From NCBI RefSeq assembly GCF_964030935.1, contig NZ_OZ034990.1, positions 1,180,001 to 1,244,000 on the forward strand: a stretch of 64,000 nucleotides of DNA. Direction: 5' to 3'. Positions 25,887 to 34,673 of this stretch are shown in pieces. The position numbers and the translations under genes are program-made. Source of the DNA: Rickettsiella endosymbiont of Aleochara curtula. Its GTDB lineage: Bacteria > Pseudomonadota > Gammaproteobacteria > Diplorickettsiales > Diplorickettsiaceae. Position 1 is the first letter of the stretch. Every line of letters begins with the position of its first letter. Below the pieces are notes generated by a model. It was given only the letters and a program-made list of their open reading frames with translations. It ran no database searches and was not told the DNA's origin.

Positions 25887-26708
25887 TTATTTAAGATCCT
25901 TTGCCAATTCTTCTGCGCGACTTTTAGCTGCTTTAAGCGATTTTTTTACAATATCGGAGAAATTAGAATTTTTTAAAAATTCTAATGCCCGTTCAGTCGT
26001 GCCACCTGGTGAAGTTACCTGCTCTCTTAACTCAGCCAGTGATTTTTTACTTTCCATAGCCATTCGAACGGATCCTAATGCAGTTTGCAAGGTGAGTAAA
26101 TTTGCATTTTCTTTTGATAAACCTAATTCAACTCCTGCTTGCTCTAAGGTTTCCATAAATAGAAAAAAATAAGCTGGGCCACTACCGGATAAAGCGGCAA
26201 CCACGTCGATTTGTTCTTCTGTAGGTAACCAAACAATAGTTCCTACACTGCGGAAGATAGATTCAGCGGCATCTTTTTGCGTATTTGAACAACATTGATT
26301 TGCGAATAGCCCGGTTGCTCCACAACCAATTAAAGCAGGCGTATTGGGCATGCAACGTACAATAGCCAAAGCCTTGCTGGATAGATATTGTTCTAAACTA
26401 TTTATATCGATACTCACAGCAATTGAAATAACTAAAGATTTTTTCGCTTGTATCAAATCAGCAATTTCAATGGCAACCCTTTTTAATATTTGAGGTTTTA
26501 CAGCTAAAACGACAATGTCTGCCACTTGTACAGCACGGCGATTATCAGTAGTCAGGTTGATATTTAAATTTTTTAATTTATTCAGCTGCTCTAGATTATT
26601 ATTGGTTGCCCATATGTTTTGGGCTGGAAAGTTTTCTTTCAATAAGCCTTGAATTAAGCAAGTTGCCATGTTACCGGCGCCAATGAAACTGATAATAGAA
26701 TTTTGCAT
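25887..26708 (-). CDS. proC: pyrroline-5-carboxylate reductase
   Basis: Last step of proline synthesis, reducing pyrroline-5-carboxylate with NAD(P)H. The dinucleotide fold begins IISFIGAGNMATCLIQGLL. VVLAVKPQILKRVA, RCMPNTPALIGCGATGL and the C-terminal signature LREQVTSPGGTTERALEFL are complete. 273 residues matches the family. It lies nine bases behind murU, so amgK-murU-proC and possibly the kinase gene form one minus-strand unit. Confidence 0.95.
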   Translation of the reverse strand: MQNSIISFIGAGNMATCLIQGLLKENFPAQNIWATNNNLEQLNKLKNLNINLTTDNRRAVQVADIVVLAVKPQILKRVAIEIADLIQAKKSLVISIAVSIDINSLEQYLSSKALAIVRCMPNTPALIGCGATGLFANQCCSNTQKDAAESIFRSVGTIVWLPTEEQIDVVAALSGSGPAYFFLFMETLEQAGVELGLSKENANLLTLQTALGSVRMAMESKKSLAELREQVTSPGGTTERALEFLKNSNFSDIVKKSLKAAKSRAEELAKDLK

Positions 26709-26716
26709 AACTTTAT

Positions 26717-27394
26717 TTACTTTTTTTGTTTTAGATAATCGTCGAGACGTTCCAATTCAGTAGGCGTGCCGATGTTAAACCATAAGCCTTTATAATATTC
26801 CCCCGTAATTTTCTTTTCAGCTATATACTCATATAACAGCGATGATAGCGGAAATGCCCCTGATTTACCTTGAAATATATCGGGGTGATAAACTCCAAGA
26901 CTAGCGAATGTAAATTTATTTGAAGTATCATCTAAGTTTAATAAACCAGTTTGCGTCAGATTAAAATCACCTTGGGGATGAAAGCTTGGATTGTCCACTA
27001 AGATAAGATGGGCTAATGCAAACGAATTTAATGAGTGTGATAATAAGGATTCCAATGAAAAATCTGTCCAGATATCAGCGCTTATGACAATAAATGGATT
27101 GGATCCCAAAATGCTTAGTGCTTGACAAATTCCTCCTCCTGTCTCAAGCGCGGTGGGTTCAAAAGAATATTCAATTTTAACACCGTAAGCTCGACCATCG
27201 CCTAGCGTGTCTATAATTTGTTTAGCCTGATAAGAGACATTAATGACTATTTCTTTAATGCCTATTTTTGCTAATTTTAATACCTGATGCACAATGAGTG
27301 GTTGATTTGCGACTATTATTAAGGGTTTGGGCGTTTTATCCGTTAGAGGGCGCAGTCGCAGACCCCGACCGGCAGCAAGTATCATCGCTTTCAT
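26717..27394 (-). CDS. murU: N-acetylmuramate alpha-1-phosphate uridylyltransferase
   Basis: Makes UDP-MurNAc from MurNAc 1-phosphate and UTP in the peptidoglycan recycling bypass of MurA/MurB. The nucleotidyltransferase signature is AAGRGLRLRPLTDKTPKPLI. ETGGGICQAL and FIVISADIWTDF are also typical. At 225 residues it matches Pseudomonas MurU rather than longer sugar nucleotidyltransferases. Its start overlaps the amgK stop by four bases, the known amgK-murU arrangement. Confidence 0.88.
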   Translation of the reverse strand: MKAMILAAGRGLRLRPLTDKTPKPLIIVANQPLIVHQVLKLAKIGIKEIVINVSYQAKQIIDTLGDGRAYGVKIEYSFEPTALETGGGICQALSILGSNPFIVISADIWTDFSLESLLSHSLNSFALAHLILVDNPSFHPQGDFNLTQTGLLNLDDTSNKFTFASLGVYHPDIFQGKSGAFPLSSLLYEYIAEKKITGEYYKGLWFNIGTPTELERLDDYLKQKK

Positions 27395-28413
27395 TTTTTT
27401 TCTTTCTCATACGATTTAGTTTTAATCTTTGTTTCCAATAGTTCCTTAAATTCGAAGAGGTCTGCATAATTCTCGCAAGTTTTATTAATATAATTTAATA
27501 AGCGAGATGACATTGATAAATAATGTGGTTTATTATCACGATAATTAAGTCGTGAAAAAATACCAAGTATTTTTAAATGGCGTTGGAGACTAATCAGATC
27601 AAACCAGCGAACAAATTTTTCTTGAGAGTATTGGTGACTTATATTAATCATAGCGTAAAATTTTGATATCCATTTGTCGACTTGCTCTTTCGGCCAATCA
27701 ATATACGCATCGCGTAATAATGAGGCGGCATCGTAGGTAATGGGTCCGTAAACAGCGTCTTGAAAGTCTAATACTCCCACATTATTGTTTTCTAACAACA
27801 ATAGATTACGGGAATGATAATCTCGATGAACGCAGACTTGTGGCTGCTCGAGAGCCGAGTCGATAAGTACTTTAAAAGCATTTTCGAGTATATTGCTAAA
27901 TTCTTTGGTTATATTTAGTTGTAAATGTTTGTGTAAAAACCAATCAATAAATATGTCAAATTCCAAACGTATATGTTTTTCGTTAAATAAATTTAAAGCT
28001 TGATTGTTTGGAAGTTTTGGATTGCAAACTTGAATTTGATAGATAACCGATAAAGCACGCGTATATAAATCATCAGCAGTATTTGGATTTAAAATATTCA
28101 AATATAAATCATTACCTAAATCACTTAGTAACATAAATCCTTGTTCAATGTTATAAGCAAGTATTTCTGGTGTATAGATGCCCTGGCGCGCAAAATCCCT
28201 GGCAATAGCAACAAAGTTAATTATATTTTCTTTATCTGGAGGGGCGATCATAGCAATATGACTAGAGTTAGCTAATCGCAAGCGAAAATATTGTCGCGAG
28301 CTCGCGTCATTAATTAATGGTTGTAGCTCAAAGCTTGTGTCAGATAGAGAACAAGACTCTTTCAGCCAATTTCTAAGCGGTGTTAATTGCGATGTATGTT
28401 CAAAAATAGACAT
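27391..28413 (-). CDS. amgK: anomeric MurNAc/GlcNAc kinase
   Basis: Phosphorylates recycled MurNAc at C1, giving the MurU substrate. It has the aminoglycoside-phosphotransferase fold: VCVHRDYHSRNLLLL with the catalytic Asp, and VGVLDFQDAVYGPITYD as the metal-binding segment. 340 residues is normal for AmgK. The overlap with murU supports this call over other members of the fold. Together they allow peptidoglycan recycling and lower sensitivity to fosfomycin in organisms where this was tested. Confidence 0.87.
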   Translation of the reverse strand: MSIFEHTSQLTPLRNWLKESCSLSDTSFELQPLINDASSRQYFRLRLANSSHIAMIAPPDKENIINFVAIARDFARQGIYTPEILAYNIEQGFMLLSDLGNDLYLNILNPNTADDLYTRALSVIYQIQVCNPKLPNNQALNLFNEKHIRLEFDIFIDWFLHKHLQLNITKEFSNILENAFKVLIDSALEQPQVCVHRDYHSRNLLLLENNNVGVLDFQDAVYGPITYDAASLLRDAYIDWPKEQVDKWISKFYAMINISHQYSQEKFVRWFDLISLQRHLKILGIFSRLNYRDNKPHYLSMSSRLLNYINKTCENYADLFEFKELLETKIKTKSYEKEKK

Positions 28414-28680
28414 AATCTAGCCCTATCTTTATAGTCCAAAATTTTATGTAATACTAAATCTTGCTGTTGCAATTCCCTTGATAAGCTTGATTGAATCCTA
28501 ACGAGCCTCCCTTTACAGAGATCAGCTGACCTAGCTTTAAAGCTATCTTACACTGGAATTAACTTGCTTATCTACCATTTCTCCCAGTAGTATAGGCGGC
28601 TTATATTCTCTATACTTCAGACCTTAGAATGAAGGTTTTTAAATTTCATTCAACCTAAAAAATCATCTTTTGAGCAGACC
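28414..28680. other. intergenic stretch with short palindromes
   Basis: No open frame of note. TAGCTTTAAAGCTA is a 14-bp palindrome at 28532-28545. GAATGAA (28627-28633) and TTCATTC (28645-28651) form a hairpin just before repeat copy E. No convincing promoter for amgK was identified. Confidence 0.3.
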
Positions 28681-28763
28681 ATACTCACAGTAATTGGATT
28701 TTTGGCAGTGCGGCGAAAAGGATAGTGAGTTCACGACCACTTATTCAAGTGCCAAGAGTATAT
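28681..28763 (+). repeat. dispersed TIR repeat, copy E
   Basis: Left end ATACTCACAGTAATTGGA, then TTTTTGGCAGTGCGGCGA, with a shortened middle, and right end CAAGTGCCAAGAGTATATA. The right end runs directly into TATAAT (28761-28766), 26 bases before the dapA start codon. It is a compact version of the element with both termini intact. Confidence 0.75.
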
Positions 28764-28791
28764 AATCTTGATAACAAGAGGAAAGCAAAGT

Positions 28792-29667
28792 ATGTTTCAT
28801 GGCAGTATAGTCGCATTGATAACACCCATGCGAGAAAATGGAGATGTTGATTATGTTTGTTTGCGTAAACTAGTTGATTGGCATATTGCGCAACGTACGG
28901 ATGCTATCGTCGTCATAGGAACCACCGGAGAGGCGTCAACGCTCAGCATAGAAGAACAGCATAATGTCATAAAAACAGTCGTTGAACAAACTCATCGACG
29001 TATCCCCATCATAGCCAGCACCGGCACCCAATCTACACAAAAGACCATTGATCAAACAAGGACGGCTATGGAAATAGGCGTAGACGCTTGCCTATTGGTG
29101 ACACCTTATTACAACCTGCCTACACAGGAAGGCCTTTATCAGCATTATCGACTAATAGCGGATAAAGTCCCTATCCCCCAAATCTTATATAATATACCTA
29201 AACGTACGGGGTGTGACTTATTGCCTGAAACGGTGGCTAGACTAGCGGGTGTCGCAAATATTATAGGGATAAAGGAGGGTCAACCTGAGCGTGCAAAAAC
29301 CATTTTAGAATTATGTGGTAAAAATATAGATGTTTATAGCGGAGATGATAATACCGCTCTAGAAATTATGCGTATGGGCGGTAAAGGTGTCATTTCGGTA
29401 GCGGCAAATCTTGTGCCGCAAACGATGCATAATCTTTACGAATTCGCTAAAAAGGAAGATTGGGAAGCTGCTGATAGAATAGACAAACAGCTTCGCCCCT
29501 TATATCAAGGTTTATTTATTGAAACTAACCCTATACCTGTTAAATGGTTAGCGGCGGAAAAAGGCTTGATTTCATCCCCCTATTTGCGTCTACCCTTAAC
29601 GATACTGTCAGCAATCAAGCAGGCTGACTTAAAATCTACTATCGATTTATTAGAGGTGTTATCTTAA
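28792..29667 (+). CDS. dapA: 4-hydroxy-tetrahydrodipicolinate synthase
   Basis: First committed step of the lysine/diaminopimelate pathway, condensing pyruvate with aspartate semialdehyde. The start MFHGSIVALITPM at 28792, after AAGAGGAAAG, matches the family; a TTG eight codons upstream lies against the repeat and is rejected. Motifs are GTTGEASTLSIEEQ, the pyruvate-site YNIPKRTGCDL, and the Schiff-base Lys in IIGIKEG. 291 residues is normal. It is followed after one base by a BamC-like lipoprotein gene, as dapA is by bamC in other gammaproteobacteria. Confidence 0.95.
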   Translation: MFHGSIVALITPMRENGDVDYVCLRKLVDWHIAQRTDAIVVIGTTGEASTLSIEEQHNVIKTVVEQTHRRIPIIASTGTQSTQKTIDQTRTAMEIGVDACLLVTPYYNLPTQEGLYQHYRLIADKVPIPQILYNIPKRTGCDLLPETVARLAGVANIIGIKEGQPERAKTILELCGKNIDVYSGDDNTALEIMRMGGKGVISVAANLVPQTMHNLYEFAKKEDWEAADRIDKQLRPLYQGLFIETNPIPVKWLAAEKGLISSPYLRLPLTILSAIKQADLKSTIDLLEVLS

Positions 29668-29668
29668 G

Positions 29669-29905
29669 ATGAGAACTAAGCTATTTTATTTAATATTAAT
29701 TTTTTTTACTGTAAACTTAGCAGCTTGTTCTTCAGTTAATAAATATATAAAAACACAACGTTCGCAGTATTTGAATAGTCAAGAATTACCGTTGTTGAAA
29801 GTGCCTGCAGGTTTACAAATTCCTCGGGAAGAGAGATATATTATTCCTCGGAATGTTGGCTGTAGTCCTACCAGACTACCTGATTTGCTACCACCAACTA
29901 ATTAA
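29669..29905 (+). CDS. short lipoprotein resembling the N-terminal part of BamC
   Basis: A 78-residue protein with a lipoprotein signal ending in LAAC. The mature part contains YLNSQELPLLKVPAGLQIP and a following YIIP. This matches the disordered N-terminal lariat of BamC, the part that wraps BamD in the outer-membrane assembly machine. The two helix-grip domains of BamC are absent: the frame ends after NVGCSPTRLPDLLPPTN, just before repeat copy F and tRNA-Ser. Position directly after dapA is the bamC position. It may be a reduced but working BamC or a decayed one; the clean ending favours the former. The similarity is by eye. Confidence 0.65.
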   Translation: MRTKLFYLILIFFTVNLAACSSVNKYIKTQRSQYLNSQELPLLKVPAGLQIPREERYIIPRNVGCSPTRLPDLLPPTN

Positions 29906-29987
29906 ATTCAAACGTAGGATTTTTGGTAAGCGTCGCGAAGAGGGTGACGAATTGAGCGGCCACTTATTTAACTGCGACAAATATACT
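29905..29987 (+). repeat. dispersed TIR repeat, copy F (diverged)
   Basis: GTAGGATTTTTGGTAAGCGT, CGAATTGAGCGGCCACTTAT and an end reading GCGACAAATATACT. The left TIR is lost. The end supplies TATACT (29982-29987), 11 bases before tRNA-Ser. Confidence 0.55.
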
Positions 29988-29998
29988 GAAAACTTATT

Positions 29999-30090
29999 GG
30001 AGAGGTACCAAAGCGGCCATAATGGCGCCGACTCGAAATCGGATGGGGATTTATAGTCCCACGTGGGTTCGAATCCCACCCTCTCCGCCA
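29999..30090 (+). tRNA. tRNA-Ser (anticodon CGA)
   Basis: A 92-base class II tRNA with a long variable arm (TGGGGATTTATAGTCCCA). The acceptor stem GGAGAGG pairs with CCTCTCC, the anticodon loop is CTCGAAA (CGA, reads UCG), the T-arm is GTGGGTTCGAATCCCAC and CCA is encoded. It is a single tRNA. The minus-strand frame over it, whose translation contains AERVGFEPTWDY, is the well-known false protein produced from the complement of tRNA-Ser. Confidence 0.96.
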
Positions 30091-30147
30091 TTTTCAGAAA
30101 AAACCGCAGCAGCAAAAAAATTCTATTTCATCTTCTTCCATCAAATT

Positions 30148-30741
30148 TTAAACCTCTGCGCTGCTGCTTTCTTTACTTTTTTGTAAGGATATGTATTCGA
30201 GAGGCGTATAACTCTGACTGTATTCGGTTTTTTTACTATTAAATAGGACAATTTCCTTTACTATCATTGGGCTAGTATTTAAATTTAATTCTTCGCGTAG
30301 ATTGGGTGCATGATGGTGAATAATCCGACCTAAAGTTAAATGAGGTAGGTAAGGCTTAGTTTCCGGAGTAAAGCCCAAGTTCGAAGCAACTTCTTCTAGT
30401 GCGTTGGCAAGTTCAAAGAGCTCCGAAGTAGGAATAATATCTGCGGCTATGGCGCGTGGAGCCGTAGGAGATGGAAAAAAACGAATATTATGCAACTGCA
30501 GAGGAAAGGGTTCGATCTTATTAATTGCATTATAGGCATGTTTAGCCAATTCTGAGATTTTTTCAGGATTAGTTGTACCTAAGAAACGTAAGGTGACATG
30601 TAAATTTTCTGGGTGTACCCATCTAACACGGTGCCCCCATGGTTCTTGCTTAAGTTCATCAATAAGTTGAGATAAGGCTTGACGTAGTTCGGAATTTAGT
30701 TCGACGGCAAAAAATAGACGTAAAGGATCGTGAGTACTCAA
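30148..30741 (-). CDS. thpR: RNA 2',3'-cyclic phosphodiesterase (2'-5' RNA ligase family)
   Basis: A 2H phosphoesterase with both catalytic HxTx motifs: HVTLRFLG and HLTLGR. It hydrolyses 2',3'-cyclic phosphate RNA ends and shows 2'-5' ligase activity in vitro. LRLFFAVELNSELRQAL at the N terminus is typical. Start is TTG; I prefer the one at 30741, six bases after AGGAAG, over the TTG at 30747 that abuts that ribosome site. About 197 residues, normal for the family. No partner gene is nearby. Confidence 0.88.
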   Translation of the reverse strand: MSTHDPLRLFFAVELNSELRQALSQLIDELKQEPWGHRVRWVHPENLHVTLRFLGTTNPEKISELAKHAYNAINKIEPFPLQLHNIRFFPSPTAPRAIAADIIPTSELFELANALEEVASNLGFTPETKPYLPHLTLGRIIHHHAPNLREELNLNTSPMIVKEIVLFNSKKTEYSQSYTPLEYISLQKSKESSSAEV

Positions 30742-31144
30742 GTGCAACTTCCTTATTAAAGACTATGAGATTCAGAACAGCGCGTTATTTTAATGGAAAA
30801 ATAGGCAAGCTTCTATGCTAGAGCATTTATTAAATTTTTCCAAGAAGTTTTCGAGCTGTGACCGCAAATATTTTCACAACCATTCATTATAATCTTGTTT
30901 GTAACTTGTCTTTTATCAGTGATTGACGATTTAATGTGTAAACATTAACTTAAACTGGTTTTTATTCTCAATTTATTACTCAATTCGGTAAATATTACAC
31001 TCACAAGAATTCAAGTGCGAAGAGTATATTTCCATTAAAATATTTCTGAGTATAAAAATTTAATACATCAATTAATCAACAGGATTCGTTTTTTCTGAAA
31101 TTGGAGTATACTATAGAGCAATTTTTCCGTTATGTAAGTGCGCT
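30742..31144. other. intergenic leader of the bd oxidase operon
   Basis: No gene seen apart from repeat copy G near 30995-31030. TATACT within GGAGTATACTATAGAG (31104-31119) lies about 30 bases before cydA and is a plausible -10 element. No clear ArcA or FNR site was recognised by eye. Confidence 0.35.
30995..31030 (+). repeat. dispersed TIR repeat, copy G (internally deleted)
   Basis: Only the two ends remain, joined: TTACACTCACAAG and AATTCAAGTGCGAAGAGTAT. Retention of both termini with loss of the middle is typical of a miniature element derived by internal deletion. It lies 115 bases before cydA. Confidence 0.6.
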
Positions 31145-32527
31145 ATGATTATCGATACTACACTGCTTTCCCGCATTCAGTTTGGATTTACGATTGGTTT
31201 TCATATTTTATTCCCTACGCTCAACATTGGTTTAGCCGTTTTTTTATCGGTGATGGAAGGATTTTGGTTAAAAACTGGGAATCCTGTTTATTTAAGAATT
31301 TGCCAATTTTGGACCAAGATTTTTGCCCTTACCTTTGGTATGGGTGTAGTTTCAGGTATTGTTTTGGCTTATGAGTTAGGAACTAACTTCGGGCCTTTTA
31401 TTAGTACAGCGGGCGGTGTCATAGGCGCACTTTTTGTCTATGAAGTGCTCTCTGCTTTTTTCCTTGAAGCTGGATTTTTAGGTGTCATGTTATTTGGTTG
31501 GGACAAAGTCGGTCCTAGATTGCATTATTTGGCGACTTTGTTAGTGACCTTAGGCACGCTATTTTCTGCCTTAGGAATTTTATCTGCAAATTCTTGGATG
31601 CAGACTCCTGCTGGCTTCCATATTGATGCCGGTAAATATGTGGTAGATAGCTGGTGGGCGGTAGTATTTAATCCGTCTGCTGTCTCTCGTTTCCTGCACA
31701 TGGTTATGGCGTCATTGTTAACCACTTGTTTTGCCATCGCAGGCGTCTCAGCCTGGTATTTATTAAAGAGAAAACATCTTGATATCGCTAAACCTTGTTT
31801 TTCGTTTGTTTTTGCCGCAGCCATGGTGATAGCGCCTGTACAAATATTGTTAGGTGATATGGTTGGCTTAAAAGTTTTTGAATATCAACCACTTAAAACT
31901 GCAGCAATAGAAGCTAATTGGAAAACGCAAAATGGAGCTCCTTTGATTTTATTTGCGATTCCAAATAGTAAGCAAGAAAAAAATTACTATGAAATAAGTA
32001 TTCCAAAACTTGCTAGCTTAATTAATACCCACCATTGGGATGGTAAGTTAATAGGTCTAAAAAGTGTTCCGCGTGCAGAAAGACCCGTGGTGGGGGCTAC
32101 ATTTTGGATGTTTCGAGTGATGGTGGGTATAGGCTTTTTATTCTTTTTCGTTGCACTTTATGCCTTGTGGCAAAGATTGCGCGGTAAACTTTATAATTCC
32201 GATATGCTTTATCGTTTATGTATATTAATAGCACCCTTAGGTTTTCTGAGTACCATTGCAGGTTGGGTAACAGCAGAATCTGGCCGGCAGCCTTGGATTG
32301 TATATAATTTAATCAGCACTTCCCAGGGTGCTTCAATAGTTCCACTGCATCAGGTAATTATTTCCTTAGCATTATTAGTTACTGTTTATGGAATTATATT
32401 TACTTTTTATCTATTTTATCTTTTTAAGTTAATTCGTAATGGACCCACTGCTCCGGTAGTCGATGAATCAGTTACGGAAGTGATAACTGAAATACCCTTT
32501 AAATATTTAGCGCCAGAGGGTAAATAG
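31145..32527 (+). CDS. cydA: cytochrome bd-type (cyanide-insensitive) quinol oxidase subunit I
   Basis: The haem-bearing subunit that oxidises quinol and reduces oxygen at the inner membrane. The N-terminal haem ligand His is in FGFTIGFHILFPTLNIG, and WVTAESGRQPWIVYN is the GRQPW signature. About nine membrane helices. At 460 residues it lacks the long Q-loop insertion of E. coli CydA, so it belongs to the short-loop CIO type (CioA). It is one base before cydB. High-affinity or cyanide-tolerant respiration would suit a low-oxygen host niche. Confidence 0.94.
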   Translation: MIIDTTLLSRIQFGFTIGFHILFPTLNIGLAVFLSVMEGFWLKTGNPVYLRICQFWTKIFALTFGMGVVSGIVLAYELGTNFGPFISTAGGVIGALFVYEVLSAFFLEAGFLGVMLFGWDKVGPRLHYLATLLVTLGTLFSALGILSANSWMQTPAGFHIDAGKYVVDSWWAVVFNPSAVSRFLHMVMASLLTTCFAIAGVSAWYLLKRKHLDIAKPCFSFVFAAAMVIAPVQILLGDMVGLKVFEYQPLKTAAIEANWKTQNGAPLILFAIPNSKQEKNYYEISIPKLASLINTHHWDGKLIGLKSVPRAERPVVGATFWMFRVMVGIGFLFFFVALYALWQRLRGKLYNSDMLYRLCILIAPLGFLSTIAGWVTAESGRQPWIVYNLISTSQGASIVPLHQVIISLALLVTVYGIIFTFYLFYLFKLIRNGPTAPVVDESVTEVITEIPFKYLAPEGK

Positions 32528-33520
32528 ATGCTTTTAATTCTTACCTGGGCCACGATTATCTCTTTAATTATTATGATGTATGTGTTGTTGGATGGCTTTG
32601 ATCTGGGAGTAGGCATTTTATTTCCGTGGATTAAGTCAAGTGAATATAGAGATATTATGATGAGCACCGTTGTCCCTGTCTGGGATGGAAATGAAACTTG
32701 GTTGGTGTTTGGCGCTGCGGCTTTATATGCCGCTTTTCCAATTGCGTATGGTATTTTGTTACCCACTTTATATATGCCGATCATGATTTTATTAGTGGCA
32801 TTAATTTTTCGTGGGGTGGCTTTCGAGTTTCGTTTTAAGGCGCATAAAAGTCAGTTTATTTGGGATATTGCTTTTGCATCAGGGTCAATATTGGCAGCTT
32901 TTATTCAAGGTATCATTCTAGGTACGTTTGTAAAAGGATATGGTAACCACCTACCTTTATCACATTCCGCATATCATTGGCTCACGCCTTTTAGCATTTT
33001 TACCGGGGTTGCTGTAGTTTGCGGCTATGCTTTATTAGGAGCAACATGGCTAATTATAAAAACAGATGGAGTGTTGCAAGAGAGAATGTATAAAGCAGCT
33101 AAAGTTTTATTACCACTCGTTGCTTTTTTTCTAGTCAGTGTGAGTATCTGGACGCCGATTGTTGAACCACAAGTGATGCAGCGTTGGTTTTCATTACCCA
33201 ACTTTTATTATTTGTCTCCTTTGCCTATTTTAACGATATTGCTAGTCTTTTATAATTTTTATTGTCTACATCAGAAAAAAGAAAGATTACCTTTTATTTT
33301 AACCATAGGCTTGTTTGTTTTATCGTATACCGGATTTTGTATTAGTGCATGGCCTTATATTATCCCGCACGTACTTCCGGTCTGGGAAGCAGCGGCCCCA
33401 CCCTCTACATTAAAGTTTATCTTAGTCGGTGCGGCCGTTATATTGCCAATATTGTTAATTTATACGCTTTATTCTTATCATGTTTTTAGAGGGAAAGTAA
33501 AAACAGTTATCCATTATTGA
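32528..33520 (+). CDS. cydB: cytochrome bd-type quinol oxidase subunit II
   Basis: The partner subunit that stabilises the haem-bearing subunit. The N-terminal YVLLDGFDLGVGILFPW is the CydB signature, followed by PVWDGNETWLVFGAAALYAA. About eight membrane helices. 330 residues fits CioB. The ATG directly follows the cydA stop, so the two are translated together. A DUF2474 small gene begins three bases after its stop. Confidence 0.94.
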   Translation: MLLILTWATIISLIIMMYVLLDGFDLGVGILFPWIKSSEYRDIMMSTVVPVWDGNETWLVFGAAALYAAFPIAYGILLPTLYMPIMILLVALIFRGVAFEFRFKAHKSQFIWDIAFASGSILAAFIQGIILGTFVKGYGNHLPLSHSAYHWLTPFSIFTGVAVVCGYALLGATWLIIKTDGVLQERMYKAAKVLLPLVAFFLVSVSIWTPIVEPQVMQRWFSLPNFYYLSPLPILTILLVFYNFYCLHQKKERLPFILTIGLFVLSYTGFCISAWPYIIPHVLPVWEAAAPPSTLKFILVGAAVILPILLIYTLYSYHVFRGKVKTVIHY

Positions 33521-33523
33521 TCT

Positions 33524-33631
33524 ATGAAAAAATGCTTACGACAATGGCTATGGTTTATCGGCTTATATATAGCCGGCGTGACGACTATTATCGTGGTTTC
33601 TAAGCTATTACGTTTTTTTATTCCGCATTAA
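33524..33631 (+). CDS. DUF2474-like small subunit of the bd oxidase
   Basis: A 35-residue frame starting three bases after cydB. One membrane helix spans about residues 8-27 (WLWFIGLYIAGVTTIIVVSK), preceded by KKCLRQ and followed by LLRFF. The WxxxxWxxG-like start and single helix match the DUF2474 proteins often found third in short-loop cydAB operons, where they play the part of CydX. Size, position and pattern agree; the family call is by eye. Confidence 0.75.
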   Translation: MKKCLRQWLWFIGLYIAGVTTIIVVSKLLRFFIPH

Positions 33632-33647
33632 TATACACATAAAATTT

Positions 33648-34673
33648 TTATATTTTTGGTTGTTGAATAGTTTCTTCTAATTTAACTAGTAGTTTATTTT
33701 GTGGAGTATATTGCTGAAAAAAACCGACTCTTGTGTTTTTTGGAACAATAAACCTTGGGATTAACTTAGCTATCACATTTAATATTTTATGCAGAATATT
33801 AAGCTGCTCTAAGCTTAGAGAGTTATTTTGTCTATAATCATTTATAGCTTCTTGCGCTTTACATTGAAAATTTTCAATAACTGCTATAACTTTTTTAGCT
33901 TCTTCATTTGTGTTTATATTTAATAATTGTTGTAGACATTGATTATTTAGTTGGTTCAACTTCATTGCTAAATATTTAGTATCGATAAAAGAATCTAATT
34001 TAGTAATTAAAGCAGAGATTTCATCATGTTTTTTAGAACAACATGCTCTTTTACCTAAAACATTACTTTTCTCATCCTCAGAAATAAGCCAGTCAATTAT
34101 CTTAGCACTAGCAAAGTCTGTTAAAGTTTGAGGTTGAATAGGAAAAGAGAAATTATCATTTTGTTGTACAATTAATTTTTTTAAAAATTTAAAAAAAAGA
34201 TTTATCTCGATCTGTTTATTTTTATTATCACGATGATTTAAAGCGGTATTTTTTAAGATATTTATGATTTCGTCAATTTTTATTTGGCTATTTTTATTAT
34301 TACTTTTAGTTATAAGCTTAGTTAATGCATCTTTTAGCTTTAAAGCCAGAAAAGTTTTTTGATGATCAATAAGTGGATTAATGAGATGGTTGGGATCGGT
34401 GATAGTAATGCCCAGACAGCTCAAATCATTATTAGTAAGTTCAACGGTATTTGTTTTATTTTTAGCTTTAAACGCAATAACAAAATATTCAGTACTTCTA
34501 CGATTTTCTGATTTAAATTCTAGCTGCTCTAATTTAGCATCTAGAAAACCTTGGGGAAATTTTTCGAAAAACTTATCTAATGGGAGTGGCTGTTTAATGA
34601 ATTTAAGTAAGCATTCGATGTCAGATAAGAGATTTTCGTCGGGTAGGAAAGGAAAAATATTTTTTTTCATCAC
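33648..34673 (-). CDS. unknown soluble helical protein
   Basis: 341 residues, not recognised. It has no signal peptide or membrane helix, is rich in Lys, Asn, Leu and Ile, and looks largely helical (for example KLKDALTKLITKSNNKNSQI). Near the C terminus it reads VGFFQQYTPQNKLLVKLEET, a double-Phe segment similar to ones in other unassigned proteins here. Start is GTG 34673 or ATG 34670. An unusually good AAGGAGG lies about 20 bases upstream, too far for normal use. It is a single gene, convergent with the bd oxidase operon. Effector candidate by exclusion only. Confidence 0.6.
   Translation of the reverse strand: MMKKNIFPFLPDENLLSDIECLLKFIKQPLPLDKFFEKFPQGFLDAKLEQLEFKSENRRSTEYFVIAFKAKNKTNTVELTNNDLSCLGITITDPNHLINPLIDHQKTFLALKLKDALTKLITKSNNKNSQIKIDEIINILKNTALNHRDNKNKQIEINLFFKFLKKLIVQQNDNFSFPIQPQTLTDFASAKIIDWLISEDEKSNVLGKRACCSKKHDEISALITKLDSFIDTKYLAMKLNQLNNQCLQQLLNINTNEEAKKVIAVIENFQCKAQEAINDYRQNNSLSLEQLNILHKILNVIAKLIPRFIVPKNTRVGFFQQYTPQNKLLVKLEETIQQPKI

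Noticed and set aside
29888..30115. Minus-strand open frame whose translation contains MAERVGFEPTWDY
   Set aside because: It is the complement of tRNA-Ser(CGA) and its flanks, a widely repeated false protein.
30104..30168. GCAGCAGC and GCTGCTGC as a terminator for thpR
   Set aside because: The arms are about 50 bases apart and one lies in coding sequence; the stem is a simple triplet repeat.
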